Assembly (NCBI GenBank): GCA_965658275.1
Contig: CBFHRN010000060.1
Location: 1 to 11,146 of the forward strand
DNA: 11,146 nucleotides
Reading direction: 5' to 3'
Source of the DNA: Croceimicrobium sp965658275
GTDB lineage: Bacteria; Bacteroidota; Bacteroidia; Flavobacteriales; Schleiferiaceae
Positions 1 to 6,623 of this stretch are shown here, one piece after another. The notes under the pieces are model-generated. The model saw only the letters and a list, made by a program, of their open reading frames with translations, searched no databases and had not been told where the DNA came from. The first letter of the stretch is position 1. Each line of letters opens with the position of its first letter. The translations under genes were made by a program, and so were the position numbers.

Positions 1-81
1 TTTTTAACCAGTTGATTTTTGTTGTCCATCTACAGTCTTGTTTTTTATTTTTGGTTAAGCATAACTACTTTATATCCATAC

Positions 82-139
82 AAAAACTCCGTTATCGCAG
101 ATAGCTACATTGGGATAAACCCAGAAAGGAGTATTTTTT
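82..139 (-). terminator. Branched stem structure, possible terminator 3' of the integrase
   Basis: CTCC (87-90) pairs with GGAG (128-131). The stem continues as AAAAA (82-86) against TTTTT (134-138) across a two-base TA bulge. Two small hairpins sit inside: TATC-GCA-GATA (93-103) and TGGG-ATAAA-CCCA (111-123). Together they make a three-way junction. Read on the minus strand it lies 66 nt after the integrase stop and ends in GGAG followed by five T, as an intrinsic terminator would. Read on the plus strand it ends in GGAGTA plus six T, so it could stop transcription from both sides. The inner stems are only 4 bp, so the fold is weak and was found by eye. The rest of 1-204 shows no gene. Confidence 0.35.
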
Positions 140-204
140 AGAAGCAAGCAGTAGGTTTGTTTATTTAACCGGAAAGGTACGGAAGCCGAATAAATTTACG
201 AAAA

Positions 205-1353
205 TCAAAGCTCCAAATCGTCAAAGGGACTCTTAATATTCTGCAACATTTTAGTGCTTACATGCGTGTAAATTTCAGTGGTCTTGCTGCTTCGGTGCCC
301 CAACAACTCCTGAACATAGCGCAAATCGGTGCCTGCCTCCAATAAATGAGTAGCGTAGCTGTGCCGCAACATATGAGAATTTACCTTTCGCTCAATACCT
401 ATCCCTTGCGCGGCCTCCTTTAAAATCGCATTTATACTGCTAGCCGAATAAGATCCACCTGACCCCCCCGCTAATACGTAGCTCTTCGGACGATAATGCT
501 TCAAATAAGAACGAAGCGCCGCTATAATGCCTTCCGATAAAGGCAAACGGCGGTCCTTACCCCCCTTGCTCTGAACCACTAACAAAACCTTTCGGTCAAA
601 ATGAAGGTGCTCTACCTTTAATGCCAACAACTCCCCCACCCTTAAACCACAAGCGTATTGCAGCGAAATTGCCAAACGATGCTTCTCATTAGGAATCGCC
701 CGAATAAGTGCCGCAATTTCTTCCTTACTAAATACCTTGGGCAGGGACTTAACTTTTCGAGGAGTATCAATGGCATCGAGGTTTAAATTTTGATGCAATC
801 GCTTGGCGTAAAATAGCTTTAAAGCCGAAATAAACTGCCGCTGCGTGCTTACTGAATACTGATGCACCACAAAGTAATTATGAACGAAGCGATTCAACAT
901 TTCATGATCCAATAAACTCAAGTCTGCCTCGGCAAACTGGGCCAGAAATAGCGTTACCATCGACTCATAAGTCTTTTGGGTACTTGGCGCATAATTCTTT
1001 ACCCGTAACATCCTTTGATAATGCTCAAAATCTTCTCGATGCCTGGGCGGTACTTGGCGCTCCAAATCCGGTTTCTGGGGTCGTGCTTCAAGCAATCTTC
1101 GTTGCATTTCCGCATCCTCCCCTCGCTCCTTCTTAAAGGCCGTGTAATCCACATAGCCATAGGGCTGAAGATAATTAAATAAGGCCTGGACTACTCCAGC
1201 TCGATAGAGCGTGTACCAAATTTTTTCTTGAGGCGCATAACGGCAAGGGAATCGTTTCACGAGATCCTTAACCTCTAAACTGAAAGGAAAAATAATGGCC
1301 ACTTGTAAGGTCCCGTTTATATAAAAGCGCTGTAGGGTAAACTGGGTTTTCAT
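205..1353 (-). CDS. Tyrosine recombinase / phage-type integrase (XerC/D-like)
   Basis: This is a site-specific DNA recombinase that cuts and rejoins DNA through a tyrosine-3'-phosphate intermediate. From the ATG at 1353 it is 382 residues. The catalytic domain is complete: Arg238 (GLRVGE), Lys263 (SKGGK), His327 and Arg330 (HMLRHSYATHLLEAG), His353 (LLGHR) and the nucleophile Tyr362 (EIYTHV). A SAM-like core-binding domain covers roughly residues 105-190. Before it is a ~100-residue N-terminal part starting MKTQFTLQRFYING, possibly an extra DNA-binding module. An in-frame TTG at 1371 would add six residues; I prefer the ATG because the sequence from MKTQ onward reads like related flavobacterial integrases. 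The integron-integrase insert between Arg238 and His327 is not visible, so this is not a typical IntI. It is transcribed away from the 22-bp repeat array on its 5' side. No phage or transposon cargo genes are in view. The catalytic family is certain; the target site is unknown. Confidence 0.93.
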   Translation of the reverse strand: MKTQFTLQRFYINGTLQVAIIFPFSLEVKDLVKRFPCRYAPQEKIWYTLYRAGVVQALFNYLQPYGYVDYTAFKKERGEDAEMQRRLLEARPQKPDLERQVPPRHREDFEHYQRMLRVKNYAPSTQKTYESMVTLFLAQFAEADLSLLDHEMLNRFVHNYFVVHQYSVSTQRQFISALKLFYAKRLHQNLNLDAIDTPRKVKSLPKVFSKEEIAALIRAIPNEKHRLAISLQYACGLRVGELLALKVEHLHFDRKVLLVVQSKGGKDRRLPLSEGIIAALRSYLKHYRPKSYVLAGGSGGSYSASSINAILKEAAQGIGIERKVNSHMLRHSYATHLLEAGTDLRYVQELLGHRSSKTTEIYTHVSTKMLQNIKSPFDDLEL

Positions 1354-1452
1354 AATCCAAAAATCCCCCAAACGATTCCTAAAGCTTTCCTTTAACCGTT
1401 TAAAAAGAAGCTATTGGCATAATGACCATCCCCGCCCTCAAAACGCATAGCA

Positions 1453-1480
1453 CTAAACACCTTATTAGCAAGGCGTTACG
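1453..1480. repeat. Imperfect dyad resembling a recombinase core site
   Basis: AACACCTT (1456-1463) and AAGGCGTT (1470-1477) are inverted copies matching at 7 of 8 positions around a 6-bp centre, ATTAGC. Widened to 11-bp arms the layout is 11+6+11, the geometry of dif-type sites bound by two tyrosine recombinase monomers, though only one further outer pair matches. The right arm, AAGGCGTTACG, resembles the first half of the array unit, AAGGGGTCTACG, and both are commonly preceded by AGC. It lies 100 bp upstream of the integrase start. An inverted repeat of this quality can occur by chance in a few hundred bases, so its role is only suggested by position and by the shared motif. Confidence 0.35.
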
Positions 1481-1512
1481 CTTTCACTACCTTCACCTTT
1501 AGAACATTCAAC

Positions 1513-1554
1513 AAAGGAATAAGGACATGAGTACCAGGCATTTTTTTGCTTCAA
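1513..1554. repeat. Degenerate outer units of the array
   Basis: Sequence before the regular array keeps a loose form of the pattern. The stretch 1513-1534 starts AAAGGAATAAGGACATGAG after ATTCAAC, like unit 17 to 18 of the array. Next comes a 20-bp piece (1535-1554) containing GGCATTTTTTTGCTTC that resembles the 21-bp unit type with its GGCTTTTCGTTC centre. Similarity is low and the boundary is a judgement by eye. The array appears to decay gradually toward the integrase rather than ending sharply. Confidence 0.4.
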
Positions 1555-1576
1555 AAGGGGCTAACGACAATGTCAC

Positions 1577-1727
1577 ACGCCTTTTCGTTCGCTTAGCAAG
1601 GGGGCACCGACAATTTCGCATGGCTTTTCGTTCCCTTAGCAAGGGGGCGTCGACCATTACTCAAGGGGCCTACGACAATTACTCATAAGCCCTACGACAA
1701 TTACTCATGGCTTTTCGACTATTTAAC
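1577..1727. repeat. Three interspersed 21-bp units, possibly inverted copies of the main repeat
   Basis: The units lie at 1577-1597, 1620-1640 and 1707-1727 and share the centre CTTTTCG, with the first two ending TTAGC. Their reverse complements contain AAGGGAACGAAAAGCC-like sequence, which aligns with AAGGGGTCTACGACAA if about three bases are dropped, so they may be shortened inverted copies. The junction of the second one with the next 22-bp unit gives a perfect inverted repeat, CCCTT-AGC-AAGGG (1633-1645). All three lie in the integrase-proximal third of the array; the distal two thirds contain only direct 22-bp units. Confidence 0.6.
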
Positions 1728-1837
1728 AAGGGGTCTATGACAATTCATCAAGGGGTCCACGACAATTCATCAAGGGGTCCACGACAATTCATCAAGGGGT
1801 CTACGACAATTCAGCAAAGGGTCTACGACAAGGTAAC

Positions 1838-2079
1838 AATGGGTCACCGACCATGCAACAAGAACCCAACGACAAGTTCTTATAGGGTCTACGACAATTT
1901 AGCAAGGGGTCTATGACCATGTCGCAAGGACAGGCCGACAATTCCGCAAGGGGTCGCCAACAAGTTCACAAGAACCCTATGACAATTCAACAAGGGCTCG
2001 CTGAGAATATATCAAGGGGTAACCGACCATGCATCAAGAACCCAACGACAAGTTCACATAGGGTCGCTGACATCTTTGC
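1838..2079. repeat. Higher-order duplication inside the array (three-unit block, 176 bp apart)
   Basis: The block of three units at 1838-1903 is repeated at 2014-2079. By hand count the units match at 19/22, 20/22 and 16/22 positions, which is closer than most neighbouring units are to each other. The offset is eight units of 22 bp. A variant beginning AAGAACCC occurs at 1860, 1970 and 2036. The array therefore grew by copying multi-unit blocks as well as single units, the usual outcome of slippage or unequal exchange. Confidence 0.65.
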
Positions 2080-2151
2080 ACGAAAATTCAAGATCAACGC
2101 AATACATCACCGGGAATTTCCAAGGGCCGCACTAGAACCAATCTAGAGCCA

Positions 2152-2176
2152 TGGGAGCATGGTTTATGCCTTCCCA
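2152..2176 (-). terminator. Hairpin after the peptidase operon, weak terminator candidate
   Basis: TGGGA and GCAT (2152-2160) pair with ATGC and TCCCA (2166-2169, 2172-2176) around a GGTTT loop, with CT bulged. It starts 28 nt past the stop of the M14 peptidase gene, where the three-gene minus-strand operon should end. No T tract follows on the minus strand, so it is at best an imperfect intrinsic terminator. Confidence 0.3.
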
Positions 2177-2203
2177 CTTTCCCAAGCCCAAAGACAGTTT
2201 CCC

Positions 2204-3925
2204 CTATTCAATAAAGCCAATGGGGTAGCGTAAATGCTCCTTTTCGTAGTATTCGCTGCGTTCGTAAAAAAAGCTAAGCACCGCATAGGGCTCGCTTAAA
2301 GCCTTGGGATACGCTTCTTTCCAAGCCTCAAACTCTTCAGCCAAGGCCGAGTCTTCCGCTAACATTTCCATCGCTCGATCTTCGAACACATAGGCCGAAA
2401 AATACTCCTTTTGCTGAAAGATGATATCAAAGAAACCCCAACTTAAATAGGAGTCAACCGACATAGGATCCAATACGGAAGCCAAAAAATAGCGGTTTCC
2501 TTGATCCGCAGAAACCAAATAATCGCCGGCGTAAAAGAAGCGCTCTTGCTTGATGCGCCGTACCGATTGCACCTCGGTTCTGAAATGCCCTTCATAAGGT
2601 CGGCGGCCATGCTCCCACTTTTCTAAATACACTGTACTAAGCTCCAGCAAGGTATCCTTAGCCAGAGGCTGCATCTCAATACCATGGTATTGCAAACGAA
2701 GCACCACATCATTCCAAGCTTGCGGCACCACGTAGTATTTCGGCATTGCAGCGGAGGCCGTGGCGCGGTAGCGCGGATAATAATTCAATGCCAAGGACTC
2801 TTCTTTTTCCCGGCTGTACTTTAAACGTTGATAATCACCCAAAGTACTCTCTTCATAACGATAAGGATAGGCCTTAAAATCAAGCGCCTCTACCCGACTA
2901 CTATCCAATTCCCAGGCAATAGGAAAAGTTGTGCTTTGTGCTTCCCAACTAAGGGCGGCTTGATAAGCAGCCTTTACCTCAGCGGCATGCTCGGCGCAAT
3001 AGGCTGCTAATGTTTCGAGAAACTGATGCGTAGCCTCCACCCGATCCGAATAAGGCTTAAACATATGTGCCTCCGTAATAAAACCAATGCTATGAAATAA
3101 AGCGGTATAACCGCTGGCATACCTAGGCGTCTCCAAAAAAGCAGAATAGCCTTTATGAGGAGGTTTACCATGTACATTTACATACGGAATCATCTCCCAT
3201 CCCCGCTTTTCCATAGAACGATACAAATAAGGCTCCATTTCTTCATAAAGCAAGTTCCTTATACTGGGGGCAATTTTATCGCTTTGGGTACTTATTAAAG
3301 TCATGGTATACGGATAATCCGCGCCATTCGAAGTATGGGTATCCATAAAAATATGTGGACGAAGGGCTTGATATAAAGCCCAAAAATTCTTGGTATTGAG
3401 CGCATCTCCCTTAATGAAATCACGGTTCAGATCTAGGTTACGGGCATTGCCCCGAAAACCTTGTAAGTCGGGACCATTTTGATTGGCCCGAGTATGAGGC
3501 CGTGCCTGTAAACTTCCTCCAATATTGTAAACCGGAATAATCGCCCATAATTGTTGGGGCGCCACCCCACCAGTCTTGAGCACCTCCGCCGACCACTCTA
3601 AAGAAGCATCCATACCACAGCTTTCGCCAGGGTGAATGCCATTGTTAACCAACACCACCAATTTACCTTCGGCCATTTGTTTCAAAGTCTGATCCCCTAA
3701 AAAGGACTCGGCTTGCATTACAAATAAATGCAGCGGTCGGCCAGCATCACTCGGTCCTAACTCCAACAACTGGGCATTGGGATAAGCATCTGCTAAAAAC
3801 TGATAGCCAGCAATAATCTCCGCATAAGAACGGGCTTGACTGCCCTTACGGGCTGAAATCTGAGCCGGTAAGGAATAAAAAGATAAACTGGCGAAGACCA
3901 GAAGGAGGGAAAAATACCGACCCAT
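2204..3925 (-). CDS. Secreted M14-family zinc carboxypeptidase
   Basis: This is a 573-residue metallopeptidase predicted to act outside the cytoplasm, removing residues from peptide ends with one zinc ion. A Sec-type signal peptide covers about residues 1-22 (hydrophobic SLLLVFASLSFYSLPAQ). The M14 fold follows: zinc ligands His98 and Glu101 (IHPGESCG), substrate-carboxylate residues Asn167-Arg168 (LDLNRDF), third zinc ligand His197 (DTHTSN) and general-base Glu285 (GFITEAH). All catalytic residues are present, so it should be active. The ~240 residues after the catalytic domain (including DSYLSWGFFDIIFQQKEYF) resemble the C-terminal half of other Bacteroidota M14 peptidases; its role is not known to me. 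No type IX secretion tag is evident at the C-terminus. The ATG lies 1 nt after the stop of the upstream lipoprotein gene, so translation is probably coupled. Substrate (amino acid, D-amino acid or peptidoglycan peptide) cannot be told. Confidence 0.9.
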   Translation of the reverse strand: MGRYFSLLLVFASLSFYSLPAQISARKGSQARSYAEIIAGYQFLADAYPNAQLLELGPSDAGRPLHLFVMQAESFLGDQTLKQMAEGKLVVLVNNGIHPGESCGMDASLEWSAEVLKTGGVAPQQLWAIIPVYNIGGSLQARPHTRANQNGPDLQGFRGNARNLDLNRDFIKGDALNTKNFWALYQALRPHIFMDTHTSNGADYPYTMTLISTQSDKIAPSIRNLLYEEMEPYLYRSMEKRGWEMIPYVNVHGKPPHKGYSAFLETPRYASGYTALFHSIGFITEAHMFKPYSDRVEATHQFLETLAAYCAEHAAEVKAAYQAALSWEAQSTTFPIAWELDSSRVEALDFKAYPYRYEESTLGDYQRLKYSREKEESLALNYYPRYRATASAAMPKYYVVPQAWNDVVLRLQYHGIEMQPLAKDTLLELSTVYLEKWEHGRRPYEGHFRTEVQSVRRIKQERFFYAGDYLVSADQGNRYFLASVLDPMSVDSYLSWGFFDIIFQQKEYFSAYVFEDRAMEMLAEDSALAEEFEAWKEAYPKALSEPYAVLSFFYERSEYYEKEHLRYPIGFIE

Positions 3926-3926
3926 C

Positions 3927-4712
3927 CTATTCTTCGACCTTGGCTAATTCCGTTAATATTTCCTTTTGCAAACCACCGTACTGATCTAGCACCATTTCAT
4001 AATCAGACAACTGAGTGCCATCAATCGTTACAGGAATCGTTTCACCATAACCATGACCTATGGGTCTGCCCTGTTCATCGTAAATGTATAAATCCACCAT
4101 CAACTTCAAATTCGCCTTTTGTCCATAGCGAGTAACCCGCTCGATCGCCAAGCGCGCATGGGCCACCCCCATCATATCCGCACCAAGGTTTTTAAGATTA
4201 CTGCGTACGGCCGACTTTAAACGTGGACTCTCGTCCATATATTGAGCAATCTTACCCTCCTCAAACTCGAAAAGACTTAAGCCTCCTTCTGCCAAAACGA
4301 TGGACTTAAAATACCGAGCACCTTCCACCTGTAAAGCCTCCAACTCTTGCTTTTGGGCCGAGCGTTGGTAGCGAGGACCCGACTCCAACTCTTTTGCCGC
4401 TAAACATTCGACATTTAACTGCGTCTCAATGCCCTGATCTAATAAGCCATAGAAATCATTGGCCTTTTCGTTCATTAAAGCCACCAATTCGCTTTCCAAG
4501 GCGTAAACTTTTTTATTGAAAGCCTCAGCATCCGCAGCCGGCACTTTGGGCAACTCTGGTCTGCCGACGTAAAAACTCACAAGAGCAACTTTATTCGCTT
4601 TAGCCGGTGCCTGAAAGGGCTGATAGGCCTTGATACGTAAATTACCACAGGCCGCCAAGACTAAGGCGAGAGCCGAAAAAGAAACAAACTTTAGAACTTT
4701 CATAGATTTCAT
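3927..4712 (-). CDS. Predicted lipoprotein of unknown function
   Basis: This 261-residue protein has a lipoprotein signal: positively charged start (MKSMKVLK), hydrophobic stretch and lipobox LAAC with Cys22 as the likely acylated residue. It should be membrane-anchored on the periplasmic face or outer membrane. I do not recognise a domain. What can be seen is a charged, helix-rich region (about 60-140, with EAFNKKVYALESELVALMNEKA), then a segment around 170-190 (NLGADMMGVAHARLAI) and an alternating hydrophobic, beta-like stretch with LMVDLYIYDEQGRPIGHGYGE near 205-230. An ATG three codons in (M4) could also be the start; either keeps the lipobox. It is the middle gene of the minus-strand operon, 20 nt after the symporter and 1 nt before the peptidase, so it may assist the same process. 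That link is positional only. Confidence 0.8.
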   Translation of the reverse strand: MKSMKVLKFVSFSALALVLAACGNLRIKAYQPFQAPAKANKVALVSFYVGRPELPKVPAADAEAFNKKVYALESELVALMNEKANDFYGLLDQGIETQLNVECLAAKELESGPRYQRSAQKQELEALQVEGARYFKSIVLAEGGLSLFEFEEGKIAQYMDESPRLKSAVRSNLKNLGADMMGVAHARLAIERVTRYGQKANLKLMVDLYIYDEQGRPIGHGYGETIPVTIDGTQLSDYEMVLDQYGGLQKEILTELAKVEE

Positions 4713-4732
4713 TTTGAAGGATAGCGAATATA

Positions 4733-6499
4733 CTAAGAGGAAAACAATTTAGACCTTTGCATCGCCCAACGCATGGCAACAAAAGACACCAGGGCCACCG
4801 CTAGCCAAAGCCCAGCCCATTTATATTCGGCAAAAATCATTTTTCCTAAAAAGAATAAGGAGGCATACACCAAAGCCACCCCACTTAGCCAGGCTAAAAA
4901 CATCGGAAAAAACTCTACCTGCTCCTTTTCTTCCCTTTTAAACCTTCCCCAAAAACCGCCTGGCTTAATGCGATCGTAAAAGGCCTGCAGGGTCGCTTCA
5001 TCCGTGGGTCGACTCGTAAAGCTAACCACCACCCACACTACGGTCGTAAACAGCACCGTAAAGATGAAGTCACCATTCTGATCGTAGAAAGCCTTGGGCA
5101 CATAATCCACCAATAGGTATTTGGAAATCCCTAAACCAATCAAAGGCGCAATCGTTGCCGCCAATTCGGTCCAAGCATTAATTCGCCACCAATACCAGCG
5201 TAAAATCAAAACCATACCCAAGCCCGCACCTGAGGCAATTAAAAACTGAGCGGCCGCATCAATCATCGTAATCTGCGAAGTAGCGTATACCGCTACTCCC
5301 ATAATCAGTAAAGTAATCACCCTTCCGGCCCACACATAGTGTTGGTCGCTTTCATCACGCTTAAGAAAGCGCTTGTACAAATCATTAGTAAGGTAACTCG
5401 AACCCCAATTTAATTGGGTGGAAATGGTAGACATATAGGCCGAGATAAAGCCCACAAAGAGTAGACCTTTGAGCCCAGATGGTAAATGATCGCGCATCGC
5501 AAATACAAAACCTTTTCGCGAATCTTCGATGGATAATTCGGGATACAAGATTAATGCCGCTAAAGCCACAATAATCCAAGGCCAAGGGCGCAAGCAATAA
5601 TGGGCTATTTGGAAAAAAAGGCTCGAATACACCGCATGCTTTTCGTCCTTAGCACTCATCATCCGCTGCGAAATATAGCCCCCACCACCAGGCTCGTTAC
5701 CCGGATACCAGCTCGCCCACCACTGCAAGACCACATAAGAAAAGAAAGCCCCGGCCGATAATGAAAAGGTGCCGCTGGCCACATCCGACCAACCCTCCAA
5801 GGCAGGGAAGAAATCCAATCGCCAGGCCGGTAATTGGGCCTTTAGTCCTGCCACCCCGCCTATTTCCGGAAGATCCAAGACCACATAAGCCAATATAAAA
5901 GAGCCACTCATCGCAATGATGAACTGCACAAAATCGGTAATCGCAATGCCCAATAGGCCCGCGATAGACGAATAAAAGGCAACAATTAACATACCCCCCA
6001 TACAAAGCCAGAAAGCCTGCCCCGTGGGAATTTCAAAAAAGACCTCCAAAATAGAAATCATGGCCGCATTTACCCAGCCAATGATTACTACATTCATAAA
6101 TAAACCCAAATACACCGCTTTTAAACCCCGTAACCAAGAAGCGACCGGACCAGAATAGCGTATTTCCAAAAACTCCAATTCCGTAATGATATTGGCACGA
6201 CGCCATAAACGTGCAAAAAAGAATGTAGTTAGCATACCGCCAATCACCATATTCCACCACAGCCAATTGCCCGAAATGCCATGCTGCGCAATTTTCTCGG
6301 TAACCCAAAGCGGCGTATCAGCCGCAAAGGTGGTAGCTACCATCGATACCCCAGCAATGTACCACGGTAAATTACGCCCCCCTAAAAAAAAGCCCGCCAG
6401 CCCGCCTTCCGCCTTTCCACGAAAGCGTATACCGATGAACACAAAAACAATCATCAAGCCAATAACAATCGACCAGTCGAGGGTGGAAAGATGCGCCAT
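4733..6499 (-). CDS. Sodium:solute symporter (SSS family)
   Basis: This is a 588-residue inner-membrane transporter of the SSS family (sodium/glucose, proline and pantothenate symporters), which couples inward Na+ flow to solute uptake. About 13 hydrophobic segments can be counted, from residues 9-25 to 562-578. The family-typical first part is present: FFLGGRNLPWYIAGVSMVATTFAADTP, split around residues 37-62. The segment at 352-377 (ISAYMSTISTQLNWGSSYL, then NDLYKR) corresponds to TM8 with the Ser/Thr residues that bind the second sodium ion in known structures. Hydrophilic loops sit near 498-530. Length is normal for the longer members. Substrate cannot be predicted; sugars, amino acids, pantothenate and organic acids are all known in the family. 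It is first in a minus-strand operon with a lipoprotein and a secreted peptidase, which makes an amino-acid or small-peptide substrate attractive but unproven. No Shine-Dalgarno motif is evident at the ATG. Confidence 0.93.
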   Translation of the reverse strand: MAHLSTLDWSIVIGLMIVFVFIGIRFRGKAEGGLAGFFLGGRNLPWYIAGVSMVATTFAADTPLWVTEKIAQHGISGNWLWWNMVIGGMLTTFFFARLWRRANIITELEFLEIRYSGPVASWLRGLKAVYLGLFMNVVIIGWVNAAMISILEVFFEIPTGQAFWLCMGGMLIVAFYSSIAGLLGIAITDFVQFIIAMSGSFILAYVVLDLPEIGGVAGLKAQLPAWRLDFFPALEGWSDVASGTFSLSAGAFFSYVVLQWWASWYPGNEPGGGGYISQRMMSAKDEKHAVYSSLFFQIAHYCLRPWPWIIVALAALILYPELSIEDSRKGFVFAMRDHLPSGLKGLLFVGFISAYMSTISTQLNWGSSYLTNDLYKRFLKRDESDQHYVWAGRVITLLIMGVAVYATSQITMIDAAAQFLIASGAGLGMVLILRWYWWRINAWTELAATIAPLIGLGISKYLLVDYVPKAFYDQNGDFIFTVLFTTVVWVVVSFTSRPTDEATLQAFYDRIKPGGFWGRFKREEKEQVEFFPMFLAWLSGVALVYASLFFLGKMIFAEYKWAGLWLAVALVSFVAMRWAMQRSKLFSS

Positions 6500-6514
6500 A
6501 ATCTCAATTTGCCG

Positions 6515-6545
6515 TGAATCTAAACAATTTGGTCGCCCACCGCAA
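6515..6545 (-). promoter_or_regulatory. Weak Bacteroidota-type promoter candidate for the symporter operon
   Basis: On the minus strand, TTG (6545-6543) is followed after 20 bases by TAGATTCA (6522-6515), which fits TAnnTTTG at 6 of 8 letters, counting the two free positions. Spacing suits the Bacteroidota -33/-7 arrangement. Transcription would begin within about ten bases of the symporter ATG at 6499. The match is loose and assigned by eye. Confidence 0.22.
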
Positions 6546-6576
6546 CGACCTGTTCATAAGTAAGACAAGAAGTGAA

Positions 6577-6607
6577 TTTCAGGTCTAATTTGCGATAACT
6601 ACCTTTG
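6577..6607 (+). promoter_or_regulatory. Bacteroidota-type promoter candidate for the lipoprotein-rlmL-priA operon
   Basis: TACCTTTG (6600-6607) is a full match to the Bacteroidota -7 element TAnnTTTG. TTTC at 6577-6580, 19 bases upstream, could serve as the -33 element (consensus TTTG). The start site would lie near 6613, giving a leader of about ten bases before the ATG at 6624, which is short. GAGGA at 6607-6611 overlaps it and lies 12 bases before the ATG, too far for a good ribosome site. Confidence 0.35.
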
Positions 6608-6623
6608 AGGAAAAATCCAGAAC

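Larger units (their letters stand above)
1555..2079. repeat. Tandem array of 22-bp degenerate repeats (21 units, plus three 21-bp units)
   Basis: The 22-bp consensus begins AAGGGGTCTACGACAATTC and ends A-T/G-C. Unit starts are 1555, 1598, 1641, 1663, 1685, 1728, 1750, 1772, 1794, 1816, 1838, 1860, 1882, 1904, 1926, 1948, 1970, 1992, 2014, 2036 and 2058. With three 21-bp units at 1577, 1620 and 1707 these tile the 525 bp with no gap. Positions 12-14 (GAC) are conserved in 19 of 21 units, position 1 (A) in all, and position 22 is C in nearly all. Units at 1750 and 1772 are identical and the neighbour at 1728 differs at two bases, while the ends are more divergent, as expected if new copies arise internally. 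Unit length not divisible by three argues against coding. There are no unique spacers, so it is not a CRISPR. Unit length near two helical turns fits protein binding on one DNA face. The nearest protein gene is the integrase. Confidence 0.92.
1354..2203. other. 850-bp gene-free tract between integrase and peptidase operon
   Basis: No convincing gene is present. From 1354 to about 1452 I see only AT-rich leader sequence, including an AAAGCTTT palindrome at 1381-1388; no clear promoter for the integrase could be recognised. A dyad lies at 1453-1480. Degenerate repeat units begin around 1513, the regular 22/21-bp array runs 1555-2079, and unique sequence with one hairpin fills 2080-2203. Two short open frames (1707-1916 and 1913-2146, plus strand) lie over the array. 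They exist because the 22-bp unit has no stop codon in any forward frame, and their predicted products show a 22-residue period that simply follows from 3 x 22 bp. Confidence 0.7.

Noticed and set aside
165..200. Possible further repeat copy 3' of the integrase (AAAGGTACGG)
   Set aside because: Only a short AAGG-TACG resemblance, with no second unit and no match to the GACAATTC half.
1555..2079. CRISPR array
   Set aside because: Units are directly abutting and degenerate, with no unique spacers of constant length, and no cas genes are present.
1555..2079. Classical integron with attC cassettes
   Set aside because: No cassette genes separate the units, the units are too short for attC hairpins, and the integrase lacks the visible IntI-specific insert.
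1707..2146. Two plus-strand open frames overlapping by ATGA (69 and 77 residues) with 22-residue repeats
   Set aside because: They lie wholly over the 22-bp array. The repeat lacks stop codons in all three forward frames, and a 22-residue period follows automatically from three 22-bp units. There is no ribosome site, and the composition looks unlike a folded protein.
6186..6563. Plus-strand open frame of 125 codons across the symporter start
   Set aside because: It is antisense to the well-supported symporter gene, and its predicted product is a low-information complement of membrane codons.
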